Below, in pieces: positions 1-9,111 of a stretch of 64,000 bases of DNA. The DNA is from Oceanimonas smirnovii ATCC BAA-899. GTDB taxonomy: Bacteria; Pseudomonadota; Gammaproteobacteria; Enterobacterales; Aeromonadaceae. The notes beneath the pieces were generated by a model. The model was given only the letters and a program-made list of their open reading frames with translations, had not been told where the DNA came from and did not search any database. The stretch lies in contig NZ_KB908454.1 of assembly GCF_000381965.1 (NCBI RefSeq), positions 348,324 through 412,323 on the forward strand. Reading direction: 5' to 3'. Both the position numbers and the translations under genes were made by a program. Numbering within the stretch: position 1 is the stretch's first letter; the number at the start of each line of letters is the position of its first letter.

Positions 1-1
1 T

Positions 2-100
2 CTCGACGAAGATATTCAGCACTACCGTATTGCCTGCTGGGACTTTTGTGTGGATGTGCTGGCGGCTCAGCCGCCGGACGTGTGTATGAACAAGGAGTAA
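2..100 (+). CDS. 3' end of an unidentified gene (partial)
   Basis: An open frame enters from the left edge and stops at TAA 98-100, leaving 32 residues that end in ...PDVCMNKE. Its last codons carry the AAGGAG ribosome site (92-97) of the next gene, so the two are probably co-transcribed. The tail has three cysteines but no motif I recognise, and I assign no function. Confidence 0.5.
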   Translation, partial: LDEDIQHYRIACWDFCVDVLAAQPPDVCMNKE

Positions 101-101
101 C

Positions 102-494
102 ATGAAAGGCTTTATTCTGGTCGCTCACGGCAGCCGGCGGGCGGCTGCCAATGAGGAAATTGCCGGGTTCGCCCAGCGCATGACAGCCGCCATGAAAGGC
201 GGCTTTGATTTGGTGGGTCATGGCTTCTGGGAGCTGGCCGAACCGTCTTTGGGCCAGGTAATTGATGCTCAGGTGGCCGCCGGTGCCAGAGACATTACTC
301 TGTTCCCTTATTTTCTGGCGGAAGGCAAACACGTGGTGAACGACCTGCCATCTGTGCTGACAGAAAAGAAAGAGCAATACCCCGGAGTAAAACTGACGCT
401 GTTACCCCATCTGGGGGCCGTGCCCGGTTTTGATCAGTGGCTGGCAGGGCAGTTGCAGGGCGATGACGAAATCCCACCCCAACCCTCCCCTTAA
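102..494 (+). CDS. cbiX: CbiX-type sirohydrochlorin chelatase, short form
   Basis: This is a single-domain chelatase of 130 residues that inserts Co2+ or Fe2+/Ni2+ into sirohydrochlorin on the cobalamin/sirohaem route. The N-terminal VAHGSR motif carries candidate metal ligand His9, and AEGKHV carries His77; together they form the type II chelatase active site. Short CbiX proteins of this size work as homodimers, with the two halves equivalent to one long CbiX or CbiK. The start has an AAGGAG site four bases upstream. The last eight residues, EIPPQPSP, and the stop codon are encoded by a dispersed C-rich repeat (about 470-548), so the native C-terminus appears to have been replaced. The preferred metal cannot be told from sequence. 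No cobalamin or sirohaem gene is visible next to it. Confidence 0.85.
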   Translation: MKGFILVAHGSRRAAANEEIAGFAQRMTAAMKGGFDLVGHGFWELAEPSLGQVIDAQVAAGARDITLFPYFLAEGKHVVNDLPSVLTEKKEQYPGVKLTLLPHLGAVPGFDQWLAGQLQGDDEIPPQPSP

Positions 495-549
495 AAAGGG
501 GAGGGAGTTTTTACTCCTCCCCCTGACAAGGGGGAGGCCGGGAGGGGGT
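468..549 (+). repeat. C-rich/G-rich palindromic repeat, copy 1
   Basis: Two adjacent stem-loops are visible. CCCTCCCC-TT pairs with AAGGGGAGGG, and CTCCCCC-TGA-CAAGGGGGAG follows, ending in GGGAGGGGGT. The reverse complement matches the repeat at 5568-5656 almost throughout, and the second half matches 9422-9461. It overlaps the last codons of cbiX. Confidence 0.8.
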
Positions 550-553
550 AAAA

Positions 554-577
554 AAACGGGGCCAGTCGGCCCCGTTT
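554..577 (-). terminator. Rho-independent terminator of purHD
   Basis: A perfect 10-bp stem (AAACGGGGCC / GGCCCCGTTT) with a 4-nt loop lies just downstream of purD on the minus strand. On that strand it is followed by a run of T. The symmetry may also stop cbiX transcription arriving from the left. Confidence 0.85.
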
Positions 578-589
578 CACTTTCAGCTT

Positions 590-1876
590 TTATTTCGCCT
601 GTTCCCGCGCTATCGCCCGCCAGGCGATGTCGTTGCGGAAGAAGACACCATCCCACTTTATTTGATGAGTCAGCCCATAGGCATTGGCCTGAGCCTGGCT
701 CACGCTCTCGCCCAGGGCGGTGGCGCACAGTACCCGGCCGCCGGCGGTGACCACGTCCTCGCCCTTGAACTGAGTGCCGGCATGGAACACCTTGGCACCT
801 TCAGCTTCGGCGGGAATGCCGGTGATTACATCGCCCTGGCGGTAAGCTCCGGGGTAACCGCCGGCGGCCAGCACCACGCCTACGGCGGCGCGCTGGTCGA
901 ACTCGGCGGTGGCTTTATCCAGCTCGCCTTTGCAGCCGGCCAGGCACAGCTCCACCAGGTCGGACTTGAGCCGCAGCATAATGGGCTGGGTTTCCGGATC
1001 GCCAAAGCGGCAGTTGAACTCAATCACCTTGGGCTGACCAGCCTGGTCGATCATCAGACCGGCATAGAGGAAGCCCTTGTAGACATGGCCTTCGTCCGCC
1101 ATGCCGCGCACCGTGGGCATAATGACCTGCTCCATAATGCGATCGTGGATTTCCTGAGTCACCACAGGTGCCGGGCTGTAGGCACCCATGCCGCCGGTGT
1201 TGGGGCCGGTGTCCTTGTCGCCCACGCGCTTGTGATCCTGGCTGGTGGCCATGGGCAGCACATGCTCGCCGTCCACCATCACGATGAAAGAAGCTTCTTC
1301 ACCTTCCAGAAACTCTTCAATCACCACCCGGCTGCCGGCATCACCAAAGGCGTTGCCCGCCAGCATGTCGCGCACCGCGGCTTCGGCTTCTTCCAGCGTC
1401 ATGGCCACAATCACGCCCTTACCCGCGGCCAGGCCATCGGCCTTGATCACTATGGGGGCACCCTGCTGACGCAGATAGGCCAGCGCCGGCTCCACCTCGG
1501 TAAAGTTCTGGTAGGCGGCGGTAGGAATTTGCTGGCGGGCCAGAAAATCCTTGGTAAAGGCCTTGGAGCCTTCCAGCTGGGCGGCACCGGCAGTGGGGCC
1601 GAAAATGGCCAGACCTTCCGCTTCAAAGGCATCCACCACGCCCGCCACCAGGGGCGCTTCCGGGCCGACGATGGTCAGCTCCACTCGCTCCTGCCTGGCA
1701 AAGGCCAGCAGGGCGGGAATATCGGTGGCGGAGATGGCCACGTTGGTCAGCTGAGGCTCAAGCTCGGTGCCGGCATTGCCCGGAGCTACAAACACCTTGC
1801 TCACCTTGGGCGACTGGGCGGCTTTCCAGGCCAGAGCGTGTTCACGACCGCCACCGCCAATTACCAATACGTTCAT
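590..1876 (-). CDS. purD: Phosphoribosylamine-glycine ligase
   Basis: GAR synthetase (EC 6.3.4.13) joins glycine to 5-phosphoribosylamine using ATP, the second step of purine synthesis, in the cytoplasm. The 428 residues match the family's usual length. The N-terminus has the nucleotide-binding [11 protein letters not shown] loop (about residues 7-17). The ATP-grasp core includes [11 protein letters not shown], the conserved DHKR segment with [10 protein letters not shown], and the metal-binding [12 protein letters not shown] segment. It follows purH with a 15-base gap and is evidently co-transcribed with it, ending at the hairpin at 554-577. No defect is seen. Confidence 0.98.
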   Translation of the reverse strand: MNVLVIGGGGREHALAWKAAQSPKVSKVFVAPGNAGTELEPQLTNVAISATDIPALLAFARQERVELTIVGPEAPLVAGVVDAFEAEGLAIFGPTAGAAQLEGSKAFTKDFLARQQIPTAAYQNFTEVEPALAYLRQQGAPIVIKADGLAAGKGVIVAMTLEEAEAAVRDMLAGNAFGDAGSRVVIEEFLEGEEASFIVMVDGEHVLPMATSQDHKRVGDKDTGPNTGGMGAYSPAPVVTQEIHDRIMEQVIMPTVRGMADEGHVYKGFLYAGLMIDQAGQPKVIEFNCRFGDPETQPIMLRLKSDLVELCLAGCKGELDKATAEFDQRAAVGVVLAAGGYPGAYRQGDVITGIPAEAEGAKVFHAGTQFKGEDVVTAGGRVLCATALGESVSQAQANAYGLTHQIKWDGVFFRNDIAWRAIAREQAK

Positions 1877-1891
1877 GCTGTGTCCTCGCTA

Positions 1892-3475
1892 TCAGTGGCG
1901 GAAGTGGCGCATGCCGGTAAATACCATGGCCATGCCGTGCTCGTCGGCGGCCTGGATCACTTCCTCGTCGCGCATGGAGCCACCGGGCTGAATAACACAG
2001 CTGATGCCGGCGGCAGCGGCGGCGTCGATGCCGTCACGGAAGGGGAAGAAGGCGTCGGATGCCATCACTGAACCTTCTACTTGCAGGCCTTCGTCGGCGG
2101 CCTTGATGCCGGCGATTTTGGCGGAGTATACCCGGCTCATCTGACCGGCACCCACCCCTATGGTCTGGCTGCCCTTGGCATAGACAATGGCGTTGGATTT
2201 AACGAACTTGGCGACTTTCCAGCAGAACAGCAGGTCTTTCAGCTCTTCCTCGGTGGGCTGGCGCTTGGACACCACCTTGAGATCGCTCATGTCCACCATG
2301 CCCTGATCCCGGTCCTGCACCAGAATGCCGCCGTTCACCCGTTTGATGTCGAGGCTGCCGGTCCGGCTGTTCCACTGGCCGCATTCCAGCAGGCGCACGT
2401 TTTTCTTGTCGGCCACGGCGGCCTTGGCCTCGGCGCTGATGGACGGGGCGATGATCACTTCCACAAACTGGCGCTCGATAATGGCGCGGGCAGTGGCTTC
2501 ATCCAGCTCGCGGTTAAAGGCGATGATGCCGCCAAAGGCAGAAGTGGGATCGGTCTGGTAGGCGCGGTTGTAGGCTTCCAGCAGGTTCTTGCCCAGGGCC
2601 ACACCGCAGGGGTTGGCGTGCTTGACGATAACACAGGCCGGCTCATCGAATTCCTTCACGCACTCAAGTGCTGCATCGGTGTCGGCGATGTTGTTGTAGG
2701 ACAGCTCCTTGCCCTGCAGCTGAGTGGCGGTGGCCACGGAGGCTTCGTCGACGTTGTTTTCCACGTAGAAGGCAGCGCTCTGGTGGCTGTTTTCGCCGTA
2801 GCGCAGATCCTGCTTCTTGGTGAACTGGTAGTTGACGGTGCGCGGGAAGGTCGAACCTTCGGCGGCCTGGTGATAGGCCGGTACCATGGTGCCGAAGTAG
2901 TTGGCGATCATGCCGTCGTACTGAGCGGTGTGCTCAAAGGCGGCAATGGCGAGATCAAAGCGGGTAGCCTGAGTCAGGCTGTTATTGTTGCCATCCAGCT
3001 CTGCCAGCAGGCGGTCGTAGTCACTGGCGTTTACTACGATGGCCACATCGTTGTGGTTTTTGGCCGCGGCACGCACCATGGTGGGGCCACCGATGTCGAT
3101 GTTTTCAATCGCATCTTCCAGGCTGCAGTCTGCCTTGGCTACTGTGTTGGCGAAAGGATAGAGATTGACCACGACCATGTCGATGGGCGCAATGCCGTGC
3201 TCGTTCATGATGGCGTCGTCCTGGCCACGACGGCCAAGAATGCCGCCATGCACCTTGGGGTGCAGGGTTTTTACGCGGCCGTCCATCATTTCCGGAAAAC
3301 CGGTATAGTCGGATACTTCGGTCACGGGCAGGCCTTGTTCCGCCAGCAGACGGGCGGTACCGCCGGTAGACAGCAGCTCCACGCCACGGGCGTGCAGCCC
3401 CTGGGCAAATTCCACAATACCTTGCTTGTCGGACACACTCAGCAGAGCACGGCGAATGGGTCGGGCAGTTTCCAT
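1892..3475 (-). CDS. purH: Bifunctional AICAR formyltransferase / IMP cyclohydrolase
   Basis: PurH (EC 2.1.2.3 and 3.5.4.10) performs the last two steps of IMP synthesis. At 527 residues it is full length. The N-terminal MGS-like cyclohydrolase domain (about 1-190) has the STGGTA phosphate-binding motif and the GRVKTLHPK motif. The C-terminal formyltransferase domain has the catalytic Lys-His pair in [10 protein letters not shown] and a RYGENSHQ segment. It is the promoter-proximal gene of purHD. Its leader contains an 11-bp inverted repeat (3508-3552), and I could not see a convincing PurR operator. Confidence 0.98.
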   Translation of the reverse strand: METARPIRRALLSVSDKQGIVEFAQGLHARGVELLSTGGTARLLAEQGLPVTEVSDYTGFPEMMDGRVKTLHPKVHGGILGRRGQDDAIMNEHGIAPIDMVVVNLYPFANTVAKADCSLEDAIENIDIGGPTMVRAAAKNHNDVAIVVNASDYDRLLAELDGNNNSLTQATRFDLAIAAFEHTAQYDGMIANYFGTMVPAYHQAAEGSTFPRTVNYQFTKKQDLRYGENSHQSAAFYVENNVDEASVATATQLQGKELSYNNIADTDAALECVKEFDEPACVIVKHANPCGVALGKNLLEAYNRAYQTDPTSAFGGIIAFNRELDEATARAIIERQFVEVIIAPSISAEAKAAVADKKNVRLLECGQWNSRTGSLDIKRVNGGILVQDRDQGMVDMSDLKVVSKRQPTEEELKDLLFCWKVAKFVKSNAIVYAKGSQTIGVGAGQMSRVYSAKIAGIKAADEGLQVEGSVMASDAFFPFRDGIDAAAAAGISCVIQPGGSMRDEEVIQAADEHGMAMVFTGMRHFRH

Positions 3476-3507
3476 TATGTTCTCGTTCCTTTAACGATTC
3501 ATCGGGG

Positions 3508-3552
3508 GGTTTGGTAAAATCGGCGAAACACGGCCACCGGCTTTACCAAACC
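3508..3552 (-). promoter_or_regulatory. Inverted repeat in the purH upstream region
   Basis: GGTTTGGTAAA (3508-3518) and TTTACCAAACC (3542-3552) form a perfect 11-bp inverted repeat with a 23-nt centre, ending about 33 bases ahead of the purH start. It could be a leader hairpin or a two-site operator. No T-run follows on the purH strand, so it is not an ordinary terminator. Confidence 0.4.
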
Positions 3553-3674
3553 GCCTGGTACGCCAGAACGGAAGGCGGCATATTCTACCCGTTTTTGCCG
3601 TCCCTTGCCGGACTATTTGGTTTGGAGTCAAGAGGCTTTATGTGTAATTAAACCGGTGCAGAAAGGAGACATGA

Positions 3675-4103
3675 ATGTATCGCATTGGCGAACTGGCCAG
3701 GGCCTTTGGCATTAAGCCCGACACCCTGCGTTTTTATGAAAAAGAAGGCCTGCTGGTGCCCAGCCTGCGCACCCCCACCGGTTACCGGCAATACAGTGAA
3801 GACGATAAAAAGCGGCTGCATTTTATTCTGCGCAGCAAGAAGGTCGGCTTTTCCCTGAAAGACATTGAAGAGCTGCTGGCCCTGCGCATCAGCAGCTGCC
3901 GGGTGACCTGCCGGGAAGTAAAAGCCGTGGCCGACACCAAGCTGGCAGAGGTGGAAGAGCGCATTCGAGAGCTGGAGCAGTTTCGCCGCTCTTTGCGGCA
4001 ATTGTCGGACGCCTGCTGCGGCGGGCAGGAAAGCGCCGAGCATTGCTCCATTCTGGAAGCGCTGGACGGCAAGCTTGAGAATACCGACAATAACGCCCGT
4101 TAA
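3675..4103 (+). CDS. zntR: Zn(II)-responsive MerR-family regulator ZntR
   Basis: This is a 142-residue MerR-family activator that in enterics turns on the zinc exporter zntA by untwisting a promoter with an overlong spacer. The N-terminal winged helix has MYRIGELARAFGIKPDTLRFYE. A long dimerisation helix spans about residues 82-112. The metal site has Cys75, Cys79, Cys114, Cys115, His123 and Cys124, with the DACCGG and HCSILEAL segments characteristic of ZntR rather than CueR (which has CxGxxxxDCP). The start has AAAGGAG six bases upstream. No zntA is adjacent, so its target must lie elsewhere unless it acts on transporters in this window. The copper ATPase at 15.8 kb is an unlikely target. 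Confidence 0.9.
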   Translation: MYRIGELARAFGIKPDTLRFYEKEGLLVPSLRTPTGYRQYSEDDKKRLHFILRSKKVGFSLKDIEELLALRISSCRVTCREVKAVADTKLAEVEERIRELEQFRRSLRQLSDACCGGQESAEHCSILEALDGKLENTDNNAR

Positions 4104-4115
4104 GCCCCCTGAAAG

Positions 4116-4132
4116 GGCCGCCACCGGCGGCC
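4116..4132 (+). terminator. Hairpin after zntR
   Basis: GGCCGCC / GGCGGCC forms a 7-bp stem with a 3-nt loop, 12 bases after the zntR stop. The tract after it (TGTCTTTGCTTT) is only moderately T-rich, so this is a modest terminator candidate. Confidence 0.5.
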
Positions 4133-4281
4133 TGTCTTTGCTTTGCCTGCAGAAATGGTAGGTGCCGCTTTAGCCGGCGCAATTATGTAGACATCTGAGT
4201 TATAAGGCGTGCGTTGCACGCCCTGCCGGCTGAAGCGGCAGCTACGGCGTTTTCTTCATTTTTCATTACAGGAGATTTTTC

Positions 4282-5568
4282 ATGCGACACCACCTGGGGT
4301 GGGGGCTGAGCGTGACTCAGTGGTTTGTGTTTTTGCTGGCCAATGCGCTGGCGCTGCCCATTGTGCTGGGCCAGGCCTTTGGGCTGGACAGTGCCGGGGT
4401 GGCCGGTCTGGTGCAGCGCACTCTGCTGGTGGTGGGATTAAGCTCAGGATTACAGGCCTGGCTGGGGCACCGTTATCCCATTGCCGACGGCCCCGCCGGA
4501 TCCTGGGCTATTGTGTTTGTGGTGATGGCTTATATCGGCCGTGAGCAGGGTCTTGACAGCCTCGACACCCTGCGGCTGCTCTCCGGCGGCGTGCTGGTGG
4601 CCGGGCTTATTATGCTGGTGCTGGGCGTGGCAAGGCAGGTGCACCGTCTGCTGTTTTTGTTTACGCCCCTGGTCACCGGCTGTTTTATCCTGCTGCTGGT
4701 GGTGCAGCTGGCCGGGGTGTTTGTGCGTGGCATGGTCACGGATCCGCGCACCGGTACCATGAGCTTGCCGGTGCTGCTGATTGGTCTGCTGGTTTTTCTG
4801 GGAGTACTGTTGTGCTCTTTCAGCCGCAATACGGTGTTGCGCACCTATGCGGTGCTGGTGGGCATAGTGCTGGGCTGGCTGGCATTCTGGTTGTTTGGTT
4901 TGTCTGGCGGGACGGCTGCCAATAACGCCGGGCTGGGTTTGCCCGAGCTGTTTGCCTGGGGCCTGCCAAGGCTGGATGCAGGCATGCTGGTGGTGGCGGT
5001 GCTGTTTTCCCTGCTGTTGTTTTCCAACCAGATAGCGGCGGTTACCGCTGTATCGGCGGTGGTCACCGAGCGCCAGCGTGATGATAACGCTGTGATTAAC
5101 CGTAGCAGCTGGGCATCCGGTATCAGTCATGGCCTGGCAGGCAGCTTTGCCACCATCGCCGTGGTGCCGCTGCCGGTAACTGCCGGTTTTATTCAGCTGA
5201 GCGGCGAAGACAGACGCGCGCCCTTTATTCTGGCCTGTGCCTTGCTGGCGCTGGTGGCGCTGTTTCCGGATGCGGTAGGGGTGCTGTCGCTGCTGCCGGC
5301 ACCGGTGGCCAACGCCGCCCTGCTGGCCACCTTTATCAAGCTGGTGAGTCTGGCGTTTCAGCTGATTACCAAAGAAGGCATGGACAACCGCACCAGCACC
5401 ATAGTGGGCGTGGCCCTGTTGCTGGGCGTGGGCTGCATGTTCCTGCCCGCCGGCCTGTACCGCCATTTTCCCAGCATGGCGCAATACCTGCTGGGCAACG
5501 GCCTGCTTACCGGCACCCTGCTGGCGCTGGCCATGGAGCAGCTCTGGCCGAGAGGCCGGAGTAATTAA
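4282..5568 (+). CDS. NCS2-family nucleobase permease (xanthine/uracil type)
   Basis: A 428-residue inner-membrane protein with about 12-14 hydrophobic segments, resembling the nucleobase:cation symporter 2 (UraA/XanQ) family. The family takes up uracil, xanthine or uric acid with protons. The GPAGSWAIVFV segment in the N-terminal part and the later SGISHGLAGSFATIAVVPLPVTAGFI segment (written here in family terms, about residues 274-299) correspond to the substrate-binding TM3/TM10 regions. The sequence is divergent, so the substrate is not assigned. The ribosome site is CAGGAG about 9 bases before ATG 4282. The gene is monocistronic and ends directly against a dispersed repeat. A purine substrate would fit the nearby pur genes, but this is only suggestive. 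Confidence 0.8.
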   Translation: MRHHLGWGLSVTQWFVFLLANALALPIVLGQAFGLDSAGVAGLVQRTLLVVGLSSGLQAWLGHRYPIADGPAGSWAIVFVVMAYIGREQGLDSLDTLRLLSGGVLVAGLIMLVLGVARQVHRLLFLFTPLVTGCFILLLVVQLAGVFVRGMVTDPRTGTMSLPVLLIGLLVFLGVLLCSFSRNTVLRTYAVLVGIVLGWLAFWLFGLSGGTAANNAGLGLPELFAWGLPRLDAGMLVVAVLFSLLLFSNQIAAVTAVSAVVTERQRDDNAVINRSSWASGISHGLAGSFATIAVVPLPVTAGFIQLSGEDRRAPFILACALLALVALFPDAVGVLSLLPAPVANAALLATFIKLVSLAFQLITKEGMDNRTSTIVGVALLLGVGCMFLPAGLYRHFPSMAQYLLGNGLLTGTLLALAMEQLWPRGRSN

Positions 5569-5656
5569 CCCCCTCCCAATCTCCCCCTTGAACAAGGGGG
5601 AGGGGAAACGTCTGTAGCTCCCTCCCCTTGGATAAGGGGAGGGCAGGGGTGGGGTT
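5568..5656 (-). repeat. C-rich/G-rich palindromic repeat, copy 2
   Basis: It starts at the NCS2 permease stop codon. ACCCCCTCCC is followed by the stem CTCCCCCTTG / CAAGGGGGAG, then CTCCCTCCCCTT / AAGGGGAGGG and GGGGTGGGG. The order and sequence are those of copy 1 (468-549) in reverse complement, so the element is mobile or recurrent rather than a chance terminator. It probably also serves as a terminator between the convergent permease and stress-protein genes. Confidence 0.8.
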
Positions 5657-5663
5657 GGAGCTC

Positions 5664-6086
5664 TTACCGCACCACCAGCACGGCGCAGTCGGCGTGGCGC
5701 ACCACCTTGGAGGAATTGGAGCCCAGCAGGTAGGTTTCGGCCCCGGGACGGGATGCGGGCATAATAATCATGTCGATTGCCAGCTTCTTTGCCCGGGCCA
5801 GAATGGTGTCATATACCACACCGTGGCGTACCTCCATACGGCCCTGATGTTCGGCAGGAATATAAGTCTGCATAAAGCCGGATAACTGATCTCTTATCGC
5901 CTCATCCTGCTTTTCCAGCAGCTCTTTTGAGTAAAAAGGCGCGGCGGCATGATGTACCCGGGACGGGTTCACATATAACAGATGAATACGTCCTTGCGGG
6001 TGGCACAAGCGCAGTGCCGACTCCACCACCCGGGCGGTAAGATATTCGTGCTCAAAATCGAGCGGCAGTAAAATTTCCTTGAACAT
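5664..6086 (-). CDS. Universal stress protein (UspA family) of the TRAP operon
   Basis: A 140-residue single Usp domain. The N-terminal ILLPLDFEHEY strand-loop and the C-terminal G-x9-GS ATP-binding signature (GAETYLLGSNSSKVVRHA) indicate an ATP-binding UspA-type protein. It lies five bases after the TRAP large permease on the same strand, the position of TeaD in the Halomonas ectoine TRAP operon teaABCD, where the Usp protein modulates transport. By analogy it may sense ATP and tune this transporter. The TRAP proteins themselves do not look specific for ectoine. Confidence 0.88.
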   Translation of the reverse strand: MFKEILLPLDFEHEYLTARVVESALRLCHPQGRIHLLYVNPSRVHHAAAPFYSKELLEKQDEAIRDQLSGFMQTYIPAEHQGRMEVRHGVVYDTILARAKKLAIDMIIMPASRPGAETYLLGSNSSKVVRHADCAVLVVR

Positions 6087-6091
6087 ATTCG

Positions 6092-7408
6092 TTACCCCAT
6101 CAGTTTATTGGGCAGCCAGGTCACAATTTCCGGCACCAGCATACACAGGATCAACACGCCCAGTTTGAGCGCCACAAAGGGCAGAATGGACTTGTAAATA
6201 TCCATCATGGTCACCCCGGGAGGCGCTATGCCCTTGAGGTAAAACAGCGCAAAGCCATAGGGTGGAGTCTGCACCGCTATCTCAATGTTCAGAATCATCA
6301 GAATGCCGAACCAGATAGGGTCATAGCCCAGGCTGACGGCAATAGGGGTAAACAGTGGCGCACAGATCAGTACGATGATCATTTCATCAATAATGAAGCC
6401 AAGCAGCAGCATGACCACCTGCATCATGATGATGATGGCAATGGGGGGCAGATCCAGGCCGGCGGCAAAGTCAGCCACCATGCCCTGCACGCCCATCAGC
6501 AGGTGAAAATTACTGAATACCGAGGCACCCAGTACAATCCAGATGGCCACGCTCACCAGCAATGCGGTTTCGGCACCGGAGCGTTGCATCATTTTCAGTT
6601 TGAAGCGTTTATAGAGCATGGCCAGCAGCAGGGCACCCACTACACCAATGGCACCGGACTCGGTCGGTGTGGCCACACCGCTGATAATGCTGCCCAGCAC
6701 CAGGGCAATCAGGCCCAGAGCCATAAAGCCGTCACGCAGTGTGATTAACTTTTCCCGCTTGTTTTTGGGCACGTCCAGCGCATGGCCCATGGGCGCGCGG
6801 CCGGGGTTGAGTTTGCAGGAGATGATCACATACAGCACCATCACGGTGATCGACAGCAGGGCCGGGATCAGGGCGGCAATAAACATTTTGCCTACTGAAT
6901 TCTGGGTGGTGGAGCTGAACAGTATCATGGGAATGCTGGGCGGAATAAGAATGCCCAGGCCACCGCCGGCCATAATCACCCCAAGAGCCAGCTTTTTGTC
7001 GTAGCCGCGCTCCAGCATGGGGCGCAGGGCAATGCTGCCCGAGGTCATGATGCCGGCCCCGATAATGCCCACCATGGCACCGATCATGGAGCAAACGCCA
7101 ATCACGCTGATGGCCAGCGACCCGCGAATACGGCCAATCACCAGCTGGCTGGCCTTGAACATGGCATCGCCAATGCCGGAGCGGGTCAGCAGCTGGCCCA
7201 TGTAGATATAAAGCGGAATGGCCAGCAGCACAAAGCTGAACAGGGTGCTTTCTATGGTGGTGGGCACAATATTAAAAATGCCTTCACCCCAGGTGGCATA
7301 GCCCAGCAACATGGCCACGCCGCCCAGTGCCAGGCCTACCTGAGCACCCATAATAAAGGACACCAGCACGCCCAGCAGCAGCAGGCCGGTGATCAGTTCA
7401 ATACTCAT
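6092..7408 (-). CDS. TRAP transporter large permease (DctM family)
   Basis: A 438-residue inner-membrane protein, the main translocation subunit of a tripartite ATP-independent periplasmic transporter driven by Na+ or H+ gradients. About 12 hydrophobic segments are present, with typical DctM stretches such as ESTLFSFVLLAIPLYIYMG near residues 53-71, GAGIMTSGSIALRPM, GGGLGILIPPSIPMI and TPPYGFALFYLKG. The start codon overlaps the stop of the small permease gene by four bases (ATGA). It belongs to an operon of binding protein, small permease, large permease and Usp protein. Confidence 0.95.
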   Translation of the reverse strand: MSIELITGLLLLGVLVSFIMGAQVGLALGGVAMLLGYATWGEGIFNIVPTTIESTLFSFVLLAIPLYIYMGQLLTRSGIGDAMFKASQLVIGRIRGSLAISVIGVCSMIGAMVGIIGAGIMTSGSIALRPMLERGYDKKLALGVIMAGGGLGILIPPSIPMILFSSTTQNSVGKMFIAALIPALLSITVMVLYVIISCKLNPGRAPMGHALDVPKNKREKLITLRDGFMALGLIALVLGSIISGVATPTESGAIGVVGALLLAMLYKRFKLKMMQRSGAETALLVSVAIWIVLGASVFSNFHLLMGVQGMVADFAAGLDLPPIAIIIMMQVVMLLLGFIIDEMIIVLICAPLFTPIAVSLGYDPIWFGILMILNIEIAVQTPPYGFALFYLKGIAPPGVTMMDIYKSILPFVALKLGVLILCMLVPEIVTWLPNKLMG

Positions 7409-7938
7409 GGTTGTTCTTCCTCGTTCATCAGGGTATCACCGGTCACCAGCTGCCAGGCGTCCTTGATCATGTCTGCAGACAACTGCATTAAAAACAGCAC
7501 GGCAGCTGCCGTGACCATAATCCAGAAATGACTGATGGACGGGGCCCATTCAGACTGACGGGTATAACCGAACTCCATGGCCTCTACCGCCTTTTCCCAG
7601 CCCTTGCTGGCAATGACCAGCAAAAAGAAGCCGCCCAGGGTATTGGCCAGCAGATCAAAAATGTTTTTCCAGCGCTGGGAGACCGCCAGATAGGCAATAT
7701 CCACATTGATATGAGACTTTTTCAGCTGAGCATGAGCGCCGCACAGGGCACCGATATAGCCGAATAAAAACAGCGACACGTCATAGGCCCAGAGGGTAGG
7801 GCGGTCGAGTACATAACGGGAGAACACCTCAAAGGCAACCGTGCCTGCCAGCAGGGGAAGCGCCAGAGAAATGGTATGGCTGGTGGCCGCCACCAGCCAG
7901 CCGGTGCCTCTGCACCAGAAGCGAAGCAGTGTTTTCAT
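7405..7938 (-). CDS. TRAP transporter small permease (DctQ family)
   Basis: A 177-residue membrane protein with four hydrophobic segments (about 22-42, 58-75, 96-114 and 136-157), the accessory membrane subunit that pairs with DctM. The segment EVFSRYVLDRPTLWAYDVSLFLFGYIGALCGA resembles the conserved first half of DctQ proteins. The C-terminus is cytoplasmic and acidic (NEEEQP). It overlaps the large permease gene by four bases and lies 58 bases after the binding-protein gene. Confidence 0.93.
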   Translation of the reverse strand: MKTLLRFWCRGTGWLVAATSHTISLALPLLAGTVAFEVFSRYVLDRPTLWAYDVSLFLFGYIGALCGAHAQLKKSHINVDIAYLAVSQRWKNIFDLLANTLGGFFLLVIASKGWEKAVEAMEFGYTRQSEWAPSISHFWIMVTAAAVLFLMQLSADMIKDAWQLVTGDTLMNEEEQP

Positions 7939-7996
7939 GATACATCCGGATGAGGGTTGTGCAGGCTGCCCCGCAGCCGCGGGGCAGTGGTCAGGC

Positions 7997-9004
7997 TTAC
8001 TTCATCAGCTCAACAAGGCGAGAGCTGTATTTATCGGTTTTACCATAGTGGGCCCAGACTGCTTCAGCAGCTTGCTGCCACTGTTGTTTGTCGGCATCGG
8101 ACGCTGCGGGGCTCCAGGTAAGGCCTTGTTTTTCCATATCGGCTACCGCTTCCTGCTCCCACAGGGCCGATTTTTCGGCCTGTTGCTCTGCATGCCATTT
8201 GGCAGCGTTGCGGACCACGTCTTTCAGGTCGTCCGGCAGCTTGTTCCAGGCATTTTTGTTGACCAGCACCGGCAGCGCCTGAGCACTCGACACCGGCACC
8301 GGATACATAAACTTGGCCACCTCGGCAAAGTTGCCGTCGCGGTGGTCGATCAGGTTGGAGCCGATGGTGCCGTCAATCACGCCGGTGGCCAGGCTGGTGT
8401 AGGTTTCACCCCAGGTCAGGTTAACCGGAGAGGCACCCAGCTCGCGGAAGAAGCGGCCATAAGCACCGGGCGCGCGAATTTTCAGGCCCTTAAAGTCGGC
8501 AATGGATTCAATTTTTTCTTTGGTGATGACATAAACACCAGGCTGAAAGTAAGGAGCCAGCCACACCAGGTTGTGACGGTCATAGGCTTCGGTCAGCACT
8601 TCATTCCAGCCTTTTTCATGAAACAGCTGGTTCAGCTCTTCCAGGCTGCCGTTGGAGCCGGGCAGACCGACTTCTACCACGCCAAAGGGAATTTCACCGG
8701 CATGCATGGGCTGAAATGGAGCGGCCATGTCGAGCAGGCCGGATTTGGTGGCGCTGACAATACCTTTGGTGTCTACGCCTTCGCCGGCATAGAGCATGTT
8801 GATTTTCATGCGGCCGTTGGAGTCGGCTTCAATTTTGTCGGCAAAAGACTGATATACATCGCCAAAGGCGGTGCCACGGGAGTAAAGGTTGGTAAAGCGC
8901 CAGGTTACGTCGGCGGCCATGGCTTCCATGGTGACGCCCATGCCGGCAACGGCAATCAGAGAGGCGGCAATCTTGGTGCGGGCAGTGCTCCAGAGTCTGT
9001 TCAT
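7997..9004 (-). CDS. TRAP transporter substrate-binding protein (DctP family)
   Basis: A periplasmic solute receptor of 335 residues. I start it at ATG 9004, with AAGGGA nine bases upstream, rather than at a GTG 24 bases earlier. A Sec signal peptide (about 1-30, ending MEAMA) precedes ADVTWRF. The DctP fold shows in AFGDVYQSFADKIEADSNGRMKI, in the DFKGLKIRAPGAYGRFFRELGA segment with the conserved Arg that usually clamps a substrate carboxylate, and in WGETYTSLATGVIDGTIGS. It is the first gene of the TRAP operon. Neighbouring gabD, gabT and a LysR regulator suggest a four-carbon amino or carboxylic acid substrate, but this is inference. Confidence 0.93.
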   Translation of the reverse strand: MNRLWSTARTKIAASLIAVAGMGVTMEAMAADVTWRFTNLYSRGTAFGDVYQSFADKIEADSNGRMKINMLYAGEGVDTKGIVSATKSGLLDMAAPFQPMHAGEIPFGVVEVGLPGSNGSLEELNQLFHEKGWNEVLTEAYDRHNLVWLAPYFQPGVYVITKEKIESIADFKGLKIRAPGAYGRFFRELGASPVNLTWGETYTSLATGVIDGTIGSNLIDHRDGNFAEVAKFMYPVPVSSAQALPVLVNKNAWNKLPDDLKDVVRNAAKWHAEQQAEKSALWEQEAVADMEKQGLTWSPAASDADKQQWQQAAEAVWAHYGKTDKYSSRLVELMK

Positions 9005-9111
9005 GTTGTAAGTCCCTTGTGTTATCACGTTCCGTTGATGTCGGGCCTGGCCCGAAGCGGGTTAGGTTTGACGGAAAGAAGTCTGCGTCAGGTTAACGTC
9101 CGGTTAAATTC

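Noticed and set aside
468-549. CRISPR array
   Set aside because: The repeated blocks are palindromic, lack unique spacers of constant length, and recur at distant sites in both orientations. The 36-bp tandem units at 9309-9438 are contiguous without spacers.
662-2071. 469-codon open frame on the plus strand across purD and purH
   Set aside because: It is the antisense shadow of purD/purH, rich in Gly, His and Ala, with no ribosome site; both real genes are unmistakable.
5664-9004. Ectoine TRAP system teaABCD
   Set aside because: Gene order matches, but the binding protein does not resemble TeaA and no ectoine genes are nearby; only the arrangement is noted.
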